A DNA stretch of 55,635 nt from Planctomycetaceae bacterium (GTDB taxonomy: Bacteria > Planctomycetota > Planctomycetia > Gemmatales > Gemmataceae), in assembly GCA_013823135.1 (NCBI GenBank), contig PNLP01000046.1, positions 1 through 55,635 on the forward strand. Reading direction: 5' to 3'. Shown one piece after another: positions 46,061 through 54,125 of the stretch. A program made the translations under genes and the position numbers. Each line of letters opens with the position of its first letter. Within the stretch, counting starts at the first letter, position 1. The notes under the pieces were generated by a model. The model searched no databases, was not told the origin of the DNA, and saw nothing but the letters and a program-made list of their open reading frames with translations.

Positions 46061-47146
46061 ATGCCTCTCGCTATTCGCACCGATGCCTGCGCGTTCGACT
46101 TCCTTTCCCTCGGGGCACTCATCCACCGCCTCGACCCAGGAGCAGTACCGTTCCGGAAGGCCCGGGCGTTCGACATCCACGTTTCCGGCGGCGAATACAA
46201 CGTCTCCGCGAACCTCTCCGATTGCTTCGGCCTGAAGACCGCCGTTGCCACCGCGATGGTGAACTACCCCATTGGGGATCTCATCCAGGGGCGAGTTCGC
46301 GAGATGGGCGTTACCCCGTTCTACAAGCACTTCGAGCACGACGGCGTTCGCGGGCCGAACATCGCCACCGTGTACAGCGACCGCGGCCACGGCGTTCGCG
46401 CTCCGATCGTGTTCTACAACCGCGCCAACGAAGCCGGAGCCATGCTCAAGCCCGGCGACTTCGACTGGAAGGCGATCTTCGCCAAGGGAATCAAGTGGTT
46501 CCACTCCGGCGGCATCTTCGCGGCCCTCTCCGAGACGACTTCCGAACTCATCATCGAGGGGATGAAGGCCGCGAAGGCTGCCGGTGCGATCGTGTCGTTC
46601 GACCTGAACTTCCGTGCGAAACTGTGGAAGTCGGTAGGCGGCGACAAGAAGGCTGTCGAGGTGATGCGGAAGATCGTGGCCAACGTCGATTGCCTCGTCG
46701 GCAACGAAGAAGACATGCAGAAGGGGCTGGGCATCAAGGGACCGGAGGTCACGAAGAAGACCGATTCGAAGCTCGATTCGGACGTGTTCTTCGGCATGAT
46801 CGAGAACACCGTGAAGGAGTTCCCGAACGTGAAGATGGTGGCGACGACGCTCCGCGAGGTACATTCGACCAACCGGCACGACTGGGCCGCAGTGCTGTGG
46901 CTCGAAGGGAAGAAGTACACCAGCCCGACGTGTCAACTCGACGTGATCGACCGCATCGGCGGCGGCGACGGCTTCGCTTCAGGTTGCATTTACGGGTTGC
47001 TGACAGGTCGCGATCCGCAGCAGGCGTTGAACCTGGGCTGGGCACACGGCGCGCTGCTCACGACCTACCACGGCGACACGACGATGGCAACGATTGGCGA
47101 AGTCGAAGCGTTCGCGGCCGGCAGCGGCGCACGAGTGCAACGGTAA
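46061..47146 (+). CDS. PfkB-family sugar kinase, KDG-kinase type
   Basis: A 361-residue ribokinase-family enzyme. Signature motif 2, DRIGGGDGFASGCIYGLL, carries the catalytic aspartate; the N-terminal GGEYNVSANLS, GAIVSFDLNFRAKLW and CLVGNEEDMQKGLG are typical of 2-keto-3-deoxygluconate kinases (KdgK). It would phosphorylate KDG or a similar sugar acid, upstream of pyruvate and glyceraldehyde 3-phosphate; the substrate is inferred from the subfamily. GGAG precedes the ATG by 6 bases. A GTTTAGC palindrome follows the stop. Confidence 0.87.
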   Translation: MPLAIRTDACAFDFLSLGALIHRLDPGAVPFRKARAFDIHVSGGEYNVSANLSDCFGLKTAVATAMVNYPIGDLIQGRVREMGVTPFYKHFEHDGVRGPNIATVYSDRGHGVRAPIVFYNRANEAGAMLKPGDFDWKAIFAKGIKWFHSGGIFAALSETTSELIIEGMKAAKAAGAIVSFDLNFRAKLWKSVGGDKKAVEVMRKIVANVDCLVGNEEDMQKGLGIKGPEVTKKTDSKLDSDVFFGMIENTVKEFPNVKMVATTLREVHSTNRHDWAAVLWLEGKKYTSPTCQLDVIDRIGGGDGFASGCIYGLLTGRDPQQALNLGWAHGALLTTYHGDTTMATIGEVEAFAAGSGARVQR

Positions 47147-47154
47147 TGGATAAA

Positions 47155-47215
47155 GTTTAGCCGCGACCCGAAGGGGAGCGTGCATGGCGCGCTCCCCTTC
47201 GGGTCGCGGCTAAAC
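47155..47215. repeat. GTTTAGC palindrome, 26-bp arms
   Basis: gtttagccgcgacccgaagg... (47155-47180), 9-base loop, and its exact complement (47190-47215). It sits between two convergent genes and may terminate both. Confidence 0.92.
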
Positions 47216-47223
47216 GAATCACG

Positions 47224-48165
47224 TCACTTCACTCCCAGCAATTCGATCTCGAACACCAGCGTCGAGTTCGGCGGAATCCCTGGGCGGCCTGCTTCACCGT
47301 AAGCGAGCGCGGCCGGAATCACCAGTTTCCGAATGCCACCCACCTTCATTCCAGGCACGCCCTGCTGCCATCCCTTGATAAGCCCGTCCAACCCCATGTC
47401 GAGTGGATCACGCCCTGGCTTCCAGCTCGAATCGAACACCGAGCCGTCGCTCAGCAACCAGCCAGTGTAGTCCATCACCACCTTCGCACCTGCCGGGGCC
47501 ACGGGGCCATCGCCTACTTTCAGATCGCGGTACTTCAGCCCGCCATCGCCGAGCGGCTTCAGCCCAGAGTCGTCGGATGTCGGTAGCGTCCCGTCGGCCA
47601 GCTTGTTCAGTTCCGTTGGTGCGGGCGTTCGGCGAGGCCGCGGGCCGGGCGTCGTCTCCACCAATTCGACCTCGAAGATCAGCGTACTGCCCGCGGGAAT
47701 CTTCCCCGACGCCTTGTTCCCGTAACCCTTCTCGGGTGAAATTACGAGCTTGCGAATCCCGCCCGGCTTCATTCCGGGGATGCCCTCACGCCAACCCGCA
47801 ACGACTCCATCGAGAGGAAACTCGACCGGCACCTTACCCTTCTCCTTGCTCGAATCGAACACCGTGCCATCGGTGAGCCAACCGGTGTAGTGAACTTTTA
47901 CCCTTGCTCCAGGAGGAACGGGATCGCCTACCCCTTCCTTCAGATCGCGGATCTTCAAGCCGGCAGCGATCTCCTTGAGGCCGGAATCCTCGGCCGACCC
48001 GTCGGAACCGTCGGACATCGCCCGACCGCTTCCGCTCGTCACACTGGTGATCACCGCGATCAGCACGATCACGACGCCGATGGCAACAGTCGGAATCAGC
48101 ACGCGCTTCATTTGTGCCGCGCTGGGTTCACCGGGCGGCGGGGTGTTCGGTTTGGAGTCTGCCAT
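47224..48165 (-). CDS. Membrane-anchored double FKBP peptidyl-prolyl isomerase
   Basis: A 313-residue protein. One transmembrane helix (VLIPTVAIGVVIVLIAVITS, about 22-41) is followed by two FKBP domains. Domain 1 has VKVHYTGWLTDGTVFDSSKE, VVAGWREGIPGMKPGGIRKL and IPAGSTLIFEVELVE; domain 2 has VVMDYTGWLLSDGSVFDSSW, LIKGWQQGVPGMKVGGIRKL and IPPNSTLVFEIELLG. Active-site aromatic and aspartate positions are present in both, so it probably isomerises prolyl bonds outside the cytoplasm. The start at 48165 is MADSKPNTPPPG; the frame open to 48489 overlaps the TPR gene. Confidence 0.92.
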   Translation of the reverse strand: MADSKPNTPPPGEPSAAQMKRVLIPTVAIGVVIVLIAVITSVTSGSGRAMSDGSDGSAEDSGLKEIAAGLKIRDLKEGVGDPVPPGARVKVHYTGWLTDGTVFDSSKEKGKVPVEFPLDGVVAGWREGIPGMKPGGIRKLVISPEKGYGNKASGKIPAGSTLIFEVELVETTPGPRPRRTPAPTELNKLADGTLPTSDDSGLKPLGDGGLKYRDLKVGDGPVAPAGAKVVMDYTGWLLSDGSVFDSSWKPGRDPLDMGLDGLIKGWQQGVPGMKVGGIRKLVIPAALAYGEAGRPGIPPNSTLVFEIELLGVK

Positions 48166-48261
48166 GTCCTGGCTCCGCAAAATTGTGGGAGAACTTGCGG
48201 GTGTTATATGACCACGCCGCCGGATACGATCATCCACACTCACCCTGTACGAGGAGTTCCC

Positions 48262-49113
48262 ATGCGTGTGTTCGTTTTCGCCGCCCTGATTGTCGGTATA
48301 CCCCAGCTCGCCTGCGCACAAGATAGTGACAAGGAGAAGTCGTTGAAGCTCGTCGAGGAAGCCGGAGCCGCCTACCAGGGCGGGAAGTCGGAAGAGGCGA
48401 TTGCGCTGGCGAAGAAGGCCATCGCGCTCGACGCAAAGAACCCGGCCGCGTTCTTCGTGCTCGGCTCGGCACAACTCCGCCTGCGGCAAAACGAGGACGC
48501 TGCGAAGTCCTTCTCCACCGTGATCGAGCTCGACCCAAAGGTCGCGGCCGCGTTCGACCGCCGGGGCGATGCCTACCTGAAGTCGGGCAAGTTCAAGGAA
48601 TCAGTCGCGGACTTCGACAAGTATCTGGAAGTGAACCCGAAGTTCGCCCCGGAGCACTGGCGGCGTGGCATCGCGCTCTACTACGCGGGGCGGTACAAAG
48701 ACGGCGTCGCGCAGTTCGACCTGCACCGCAAGGTGAACCCCGAGGATGTGGAGAACTCCGCGTGGCACTACCTCTGCAACGCACGGGCGAACACACCGAA
48801 GAAGGCCCGCGAAGACCTCATCCCCGTGAGCAAGGATAGCCGCGTGCCGATGAAGCAGGTGCTCGAACTGTTCGCCGGAAAGCTGAAGCCCGCGGACGTG
48901 ATCGACGCCGCCGAGAAGGCCAAGCTCAAGGACGAAGACCTGAAGGAAGCGCGCTTCTACGCGAACCTGTACGTCGCGCTCTATTACGAATCCGAAAGCG
49001 ACCCCAAGAAGGCGCTCGAACACCTGACAGCAGCCGTGGAGAAGTACAAGATCGGCCACTACATGTGGGACGTGGCCGACGCGCACTTGAAGTTGATCAA
49101 CGCGAAGAAGTGA
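48262..49113 (+). CDS. Exported TPR protein
   Basis: A 283-residue protein with signal peptide MRVFVFAALIVGIPQLACA, then about five tetratricopeptide repeats: LVEEAGAAYQGGKSEEAIAL, PAAFFVLGSAQLRLRQNEDA, AAAFDRRGDAYLKSGKFKES, PEHWRRGIALYYAGRYKDGV, and one near the end (ANLYVALYYESESDPKKALE). TPRs mediate protein contacts; the partner is unknown. GAGGAG is 6 bases before the ATG. It is divergent from the FKBP gene. Confidence 0.92.
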   Translation: MRVFVFAALIVGIPQLACAQDSDKEKSLKLVEEAGAAYQGGKSEEAIALAKKAIALDAKNPAAFFVLGSAQLRLRQNEDAAKSFSTVIELDPKVAAAFDRRGDAYLKSGKFKESVADFDKYLEVNPKFAPEHWRRGIALYYAGRYKDGVAQFDLHRKVNPEDVENSAWHYLCNARANTPKKAREDLIPVSKDSRVPMKQVLELFAGKLKPADVIDAAEKAKLKDEDLKEARFYANLYVALYYESESDPKKALEHLTAAVEKYKIGHYMWDVADAHLKLINAKK

Positions 49114-49121
49114 CCCCAATC

Positions 49122-49206
49122 GTTTAGCCGCGACGCGGAGTCTTCGGAGCGGAGCGCGCCTGGCGCTGCCGCGCTCCGCTCCGAAGACTCCGCGTCGCGG
49201 CTAAAC
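49122..49206. repeat. GTTTAGC palindrome, 37-bp arms
   Basis: Arms 49122-49158 and 49170-49206 are exact complements around 11 bases. The right arm overlaps the last codon and stop codon (GTT TAG in the minus frame) of the MATE gene. Confidence 0.92.
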
Positions 49207-50661
49207 CGGTACGGTTGGCGCTTGCTCGATCACCCGCATCGACTTCCACTTCCCGCTGCGGAACCGGTACCAGAAGCACACGCTCATCCCGATGATGTGA
49301 AGCGTCGCGAACACCCAGCACCAGTACACATTCCCGCCCAGATACACGGCCAGAGCCGTCGGAATCACCATCAGTGGCCAGGCCAGCGAGAACGTCAACA
49401 GCGTGACGAACTTCGTGTCGCCCGCACCGCGAAGCGCGAACGAGAACGACAGGTTGATCGAATCGGCCAGCGAGTAGAACGCCACGAAGGTCAGCAGCGT
49501 CGGCACCACCGCCGCAATCGCCAGAAACTTGTCGTGATCTTTGTCACTCTCAAACGCGGACACCAGGAGTGTCGGCACGCTGATGTAAATCAATGCGACG
49601 ACGCACATGTAGCCGAACATCCAGCGCAACCCGGTATAGGTCGATTTCTCCGCAAGATCCGGGCGGTTCTCGCCAAGCCGCTGACCCACGAGAATGGCGA
49701 TCGACTGACCGAGCCCCATCATGGGCAGAAACGCGATCATGTTGAATCGCACCGTGAGCGTGGTCGCGCCAAGTGCCGCGTCGCCCAGGCGGCCCACCAG
49801 TTGCGTGAACAGGTGGAACACGAGCACATCAAGGAACACCTGCATCCCCGCGGGGCCGCCGTACTTCATCAGGCGACCGAACAGTTCGCGTTCGGGCTTC
49901 CAACCTGAAGCCGTACCGAATTCCGCCCGGTAACGCCGACGCATCATTAGCCCGACCGCGAGCAACGCCGACGCCCACGACCCAACCACGGTCGCCCAGC
50001 CCGCGCCCGCGATCCCCATTTCGGGGAAGCCCGCACGACCGAAGATCAGCAAGCACGCAAGAACAACGTTCACCCCGGTGCCGAACGCCTCGATACCCAG
50101 GACGGTCCAGGTGTGGCCGCGACCGGAGAAGAACCCGTTCACTGCGGACATCACCAGCATCGGCAGCCCCGCGAACGCAAGGCACCGCAAGTACGTTGCT
50201 TCGAGGGGCTGGATTTCCGCCGCGTGCCCGCCAAGCGAGATCAGGAACGGCGCGAGTGGCGCAACCACCATGAACAGCAACCCGGCTACCACGGCGAAGT
50301 GGATCCCTTGCCACACGGCGGGGCCGACGCGATGGGGTCGCCCTGCCCCGGTGTATTGCGCGACGAACGTGGAGGTGTAACCTGCCGTGACTTGAAGGAC
50401 GCCGAAGAAGAGCCAGTACCACATCACCGCCGGAAAGGACGCGGCCATTTCCAGCGGGTCGTGCCAGGACAGCAACAGCGTGTCCACGAACACCTGCACC
50501 GTCATGAAACTCTGACTGACGACGAGTGGCAGCGCGAGCTTGATCAACTCGCGACTACCTCCCGCGGCAGGGGTCAGGATTCGGGAGTCAGGGTTCAGCG
50601 AAGAATCAGCGGGCGGGTTGTCGGGCGTTGGTGTTCCGGTCTCGCTCGTTGAACTTGTCAT
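49201..50661 (-). CDS. MATE-family efflux protein
   Basis: A 486-residue MATE transporter with twelve hydrophobic helices, which exchanges cations for drugs or metabolites. Typical features are the N-terminal LIKLALPLVVSQSFMTVQVF, VDTLLLSWH, and repeats of the fold in the second half (GGPAGMQVFLDVLVFHLF, TTLTVRFNMIAFLPMMGLGQ, shown separately). The first 40 residues are non-helical, and residues about 20-32 (SSLNPDSRILTP) come from a palindrome arm, so the real start could be downstream, at a GTG or ATG near LIKLA. The stop codon lies within another palindrome. Confidence 0.9.
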   Translation of the reverse strand: MTSSTSETGTPTPDNPPADSSLNPDSRILTPAAGGSRELIKLALPLVVSQSFMTVQVFVDTLLLSWHDPLEMAASFPAVMWYWLFFGVLQVTAGYTSTFVAQYTGAGRPHRVGPAVWQGIHFAVVAGLLFMVVAPLAPFLISLGGHAAEIQPLEATYLRCLAFAGLPMLVMSAVNGFFSGRGHTWTVLGIEAFGTGVNVVLACLLIFGRAGFPEMGIAGAGWATVVGSWASALLAVGLMMRRRYRAEFGTASGWKPERELFGRLMKYGGPAGMQVFLDVLVFHLFTQLVGRLGDAALGATTLTVRFNMIAFLPMMGLGQSIAILVGQRLGENRPDLAEKSTYTGLRWMFGYMCVVALIYISVPTLLVSAFESDKDHDKFLAIAAVVPTLLTFVAFYSLADSINLSFSFALRGAGDTKFVTLLTFSLAWPLMVIPTALAVYLGGNVYWCWVFATLHIIGMSVCFWYRFRSGKWKSMRVIEQAPTVPV

Positions 50662-50697
50662 TCCGTTGTCTCTCTTCCCTGAATCCCGAATCCTGAT
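50573..50697. repeat. Inverted repeat spanning the MATE start codon
   Basis: caggattcgggagtcaggg (50575-50593, inside the coding sequence) pairs at 18 of 19 positions with ccctgaatcccgaatcctg (50677-50695, upstream of the start). Confidence 0.85.
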
Positions 50698-50703
50698 CGC
50701 CGA

Positions 50704-51429
50704 TCACTGCTTCAAAATCCACACGTTGCGGAACTGCACCGGGTGGCCGTGGTCTTGCAGCAGAATCGGGCCAGGGGTTGAAGGATCGCCACCCAGGCCG
50801 GCGGTCGTGTTGTCCACGGGAATCGGGACCGCATCCTGAATCTTGACACCGTTATGATGCACGGTGATCTTCGCGGGTTCGGTCTTTTTTCCATCCACGA
50901 ACTTTGGGGCGGTGAAGTCGATGTCGTAGCTCTGCCAGATGGTCGGAGCCTTGCACTCGTTCGTCTTCGGTGCCGAGACGTTGTAAATCGCGCCGCAATC
51001 GTTCTTACCGCTCACGAGGCCGTAACTATCGAGCACTTGCACCTCGTAACGACCCTGAACGTACACACCGCTATTACCGCGACCCTGGCCCTTACCACCC
51101 GGCTCATACGGCACGCGGAATTCGAGGTGCAGCTTGAATGAGCCGCCGAACTTTTCCTTGGTCATGATGTCGCCGTGACCCTTCACGCCTTCCATCACGC
51201 CGTCCTTGAGCGACCACTTCACTTCGTCCTTACCGTTGCGTTTCACCCACTGCGAGAAATCCTTGCCGTCGAACAGGATGATGGCATCCTTCGGAGCCTT
51301 GACGGTCTCGGCATCCTTCGTGTCTTCGGGCTTGGCGATCTTCAACTTGTCATCGAGCTTCCACAGGTCGGAATCGGCCGCGACCGCGAGTGAGCAACAG
51401 AGCACAACCGCAACGGAGAGACAACGCAT
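50704..51429 (-). CDS. Exported DUF1080 (3-keto-disaccharide hydrolase-type) protein
   Basis: A 241-residue exported protein with signal peptide MRCLSVAVVLCCSLAVAADS. The DUF1080 (concanavalin-like) core is clear: ILFDGKDFSQWVKRNGKDEV, DIMTKEKFGGSFKLHLEFRV, GNSGVYVQGRYEVQVLDSYG, APTIWQSYDIDFTAPKF and PILLQDHGHPVQFRNVWI (shown in segments). Family members include sugar hydrolases; substrate unknown. It is followed by the MATE gene on the same strand after 42 bases, so the two may be one transcript. Confidence 0.92.
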   Translation of the reverse strand: MRCLSVAVVLCCSLAVAADSDLWKLDDKLKIAKPEDTKDAETVKAPKDAIILFDGKDFSQWVKRNGKDEVKWSLKDGVMEGVKGHGDIMTKEKFGGSFKLHLEFRVPYEPGGKGQGRGNSGVYVQGRYEVQVLDSYGLVSGKNDCGAIYNVSAPKTNECKAPTIWQSYDIDFTAPKFVDGKKTEPAKITVHHNGVKIQDAVPIPVDNTTAGLGGDPSTPGPILLQDHGHPVQFRNVWILKQ

Positions 51430-51661
51430 CGGGAAACTCCGGGTAAGTCCGCCTGGGAATGCGGACGGGTGGGGGACTGCAAAGAGAATTGTATGTGGCC
51501 CGGCGAGTGCGGGCGCTCACCAGTTCACGCGGGAGGCTGTTTCTCTGCAGGGTGAAATTTGATGCATTATCCGAATTTCACGTTGACACCGGTCGCACCG
51601 TTCCGCATGATTCACCCGTGATCGAACACACACTTGCTCATTCGACACTGGAGTCCGCCGC

Positions 51662-53269
51662 ATGTTCCGGAAAGTGGCACGCCTCGTCTCGAAGCTCGGA
51701 ACGTCATTCGCCCCACCGTCTGACCGATCGCGGCTCCGCACTCTGCTCGGCGTGACCCCGCTGGAAGACCGCACCGTCCCCGCGGCCATCCCGCTCACTG
51801 GACCCAACGGCGGCGAATGGGTGAAGGTCGACACGCTCACCATCGCGACCCGCACCAACCAGACCGTAGCCACGGGCGTGACCTCGGCCATCGCACTGGA
51901 CGCGGGGAAGACCTACCTCGCGGTGGCACACGGCACGGCACGCATCGCCACCGACGCCACCGGGTTCACCGACGCCGAGTTCATCCGGTACAACAAATCA
52001 ACCGGCCCACAGGACGGCTCCAGCCCCGGCTTCGCCCCGAACAACCACGGCATCCGTCTGACCGGGGTGGACGGCGGGACCACCACCGGCAACTTCTGGG
52101 GCACCTACCAGAGCGACCACGTCTACACGAAACTGGTCCAGGGCCAGGGAACGACGATCACCAGCTACTACAGCGACCTCCCCAGCTACTACGGCGACAA
52201 CAGCGGCACCCTGACAGTGGACATCTACACCGAAACACCAGCCCAAACCGCCATAACGGGTCGAATCTGGCTTGATGAGAATGGGAACGAGACCAGAGAT
52301 GTTGACGAGATCCGTCTGCAAGATGTAGTTGTTCGATTGTTCCAAGGCGACAATCTCGTCCGTCAAGTTGCAACCGACCTGGGTGGTTCGTATACATTCT
52401 TGGATATCTCGCCTGGCTCTTACACGATTCAGGCGATGGAAACTCAAGATGCAAAATACGGCGGTAGCGCTGATGGGACATATGCCCCGCAATTATTTGT
52501 CCCGGCGACTGGCGGTGTCACGGTAGTTGATTTTCCTTTTGTGCTGGCGAACCCACCTCAAGCAAATGATTGGAAGCAGGTTTCTGGGCCGAAAGTTGGA
52601 GTGGCTGGTACAACTGTGGTTAGTGGCTCCAAGCTTGTCGATGTTCAATTAACCAGAACTCCTCCGGGCAGTACCACTCAGGTAACTGAAAATTATACAC
52701 TCCGAAAAATTGTGACTGTGCGACAGGGGTTCAGAGCTCTCAATCCAAACGATTTCGGAACTGCATATGCAGCTGGTTCGTTTAACGTACCAGTCACTGT
52801 AAATTATGGCTTAGGCATAGAAAAATCGGCTACAACTAACCTTGAGATTGCTATACAGCCGGGAGTCTCATTTTCCGCCAATCGTGTTTTGTCAGCATCC
52901 TTAGGGGGGAGCATTGCGATTGGAGCAAGCAATACGGATACCACCATATTTTATAACGAATTTTCTGCGACCCTCACTCAAAACGACCCACTCATGAAGG
53001 ACAAGGATGTTCGATTGCTGCCGGTGGTATCGTACTACGAAATCACAACCGAATACGAATTTGTGAAACGAGATGGAATTGATATTACAGCTGCTATGGA
53101 GAAGGTGGACCCAAATCCGAATTCTGCCGCTTCTCAGCTCGAACAGAGAATTCGGCTTGGCAACATTGTTGCTGGGCGTGCCGGCATTGATACAGCAGTG
53201 CAGCAGTATTATCAGGTAAGCGGAACTGTTGCTGTATTCACGAGGGAGCCGGCTGTTCCACCTCAGTAA
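51662..53269 (+). CDS. LEDR-motif surface protein with SdrD-B-like domain (chimeric)
   Basis: A 535-residue probable surface protein. Residues 1-45 carry the planctomycete leader RSRLRTLLGVTPLEDRTVPA. Residues 50-195 form a beta-rich segment (GKTYLAVAHGTARIATDATG, DGSSPGFAPNNHGIRLTGVD). Residues about 198-290 resemble an SdrD B/Cna-B-type domain: TGRIWLDENGNETRDVDEIR, LQDVVVRLFQ, DISPGSYTIQAME. The remainder is beta-rich and unrecognised. The DNA changes sharply: GC-rich to about 52.26 kb, then AT-richer with AT-ending codons through the stop. That, with the domain edge at the same place, suggests the 3' part was joined from another source. GGAG precedes the ATG by about 7 bases. Confidence 0.82.
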   Translation: MFRKVARLVSKLGTSFAPPSDRSRLRTLLGVTPLEDRTVPAAIPLTGPNGGEWVKVDTLTIATRTNQTVATGVTSAIALDAGKTYLAVAHGTARIATDATGFTDAEFIRYNKSTGPQDGSSPGFAPNNHGIRLTGVDGGTTTGNFWGTYQSDHVYTKLVQGQGTTITSYYSDLPSYYGDNSGTLTVDIYTETPAQTAITGRIWLDENGNETRDVDEIRLQDVVVRLFQGDNLVRQVATDLGGSYTFLDISPGSYTIQAMETQDAKYGGSADGTYAPQLFVPATGGVTVVDFPFVLANPPQANDWKQVSGPKVGVAGTTVVSGSKLVDVQLTRTPPGSTTQVTENYTLRKIVTVRQGFRALNPNDFGTAYAAGSFNVPVTVNYGLGIEKSATTNLEIAIQPGVSFSANRVLSASLGGSIAIGASNTDTTIFYNEFSATLTQNDPLMKDKDVRLLPVVSYYEITTEYEFVKRDGIDITAAMEKVDPNPNSAASQLEQRIRLGNIVAGRAGIDTAVQQYYQVSGTVAVFTREPAVPPQ

Positions 53270-53425
53270 GTCATCATTGTGGTTACCTAAGGTGGAGATT
53301 TCGGAAAACGAAGACGGGAAGATGATTTAGGTTTAGGAAAGCGATCTTACGCGCGAAATGCCCTGGTTGTTTAGTAGGGCCATTAAGGTGTACATATCCA
53401 GAATGTCACTAAAAGGATTTTTGCT

Positions 53426-53977
53426 ATGAAATTTTCTATATATTTTTCCCTAATCGTTTTTGGCATTTGTGGCATCGGCATGTACCTTGGCGCCTCATTT
53501 GATGGGGCGGATAATGCACAGAAGGTAAAGGATGAGATGCGATGGGTAAAAATTGAGAATGCACAAGTATTTCAAGGTATGGGAGCACGATTGTGGCGGC
53601 TGCATGTTCCAGCCTCACAACTCGATGGCAAATCGAAGATTCATTTGAAATGGATTATTGATAATGGAAATCCTGAGACTGTACTTACTGCTCGCTTAAA
53701 GCAAAGCCGCAATGCTTCTGATCCTGTTGATATTACTGTCATCTTGTATCCCAATCACTGGAGCCTGGGGCTCGCTTCCCACTTCGCTCTCACACTTGCG
53801 TCCGATGAGTTTACTGAACAGATTCAGGTTGGTAATCCCCTTCCTCGCAGTACGAATTTCACAAGGCTAAATGAACTTGGCGATCTTTCAACTGGTGTTG
53901 ATTTATGCACACTCAGTCTCATGGAGAACGATAATCCAAAGGTCCGTTCCGTTAAAGTTTTGCTTTGCGTCGAATGA
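53426..53977 (+). CDS. Unrecognised AT-rich protein with signal anchor
   Basis: A 183-residue protein that I do not recognise. An N-terminal hydrophobic stretch (IYFSLIVFGICGIGMYLGA) suggests a signal peptide or anchor. The rest has alternating strands (KIENAQVFQGMGARLWRLHV, SKIHLKWIIDNGNPETVL, PVDITVILYPNHWSLGLA). Codon use and base composition are AT-rich, like the 3' part of the preceding gene and unlike the rest of the window. AAAGGA precedes the ATG. It probably travelled with the preceding 3' segment. Confidence 0.65.
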   Translation: MKFSIYFSLIVFGICGIGMYLGASFDGADNAQKVKDEMRWVKIENAQVFQGMGARLWRLHVPASQLDGKSKIHLKWIIDNGNPETVLTARLKQSRNASDPVDITVILYPNHWSLGLASHFALTLASDEFTEQIQVGNPLPRSTNFTRLNELGDLSTGVDLCTLSLMENDNPKVRSVKVLLCVE

Positions 53978-54125
53978 CATATCAACCAGCAGTTGAGTCA
54001 GTTACCAAGCAGTATTCGCTGGCACCGACCGACCGGTTCCTTCGGGAGTCGGTTGGGGTGAATCTCCCCCTTCTCAGTCTTAACCTGTTGCCCTTGGCCA
54101 CGGGTAACTGGCTTGCCCCAACCGC

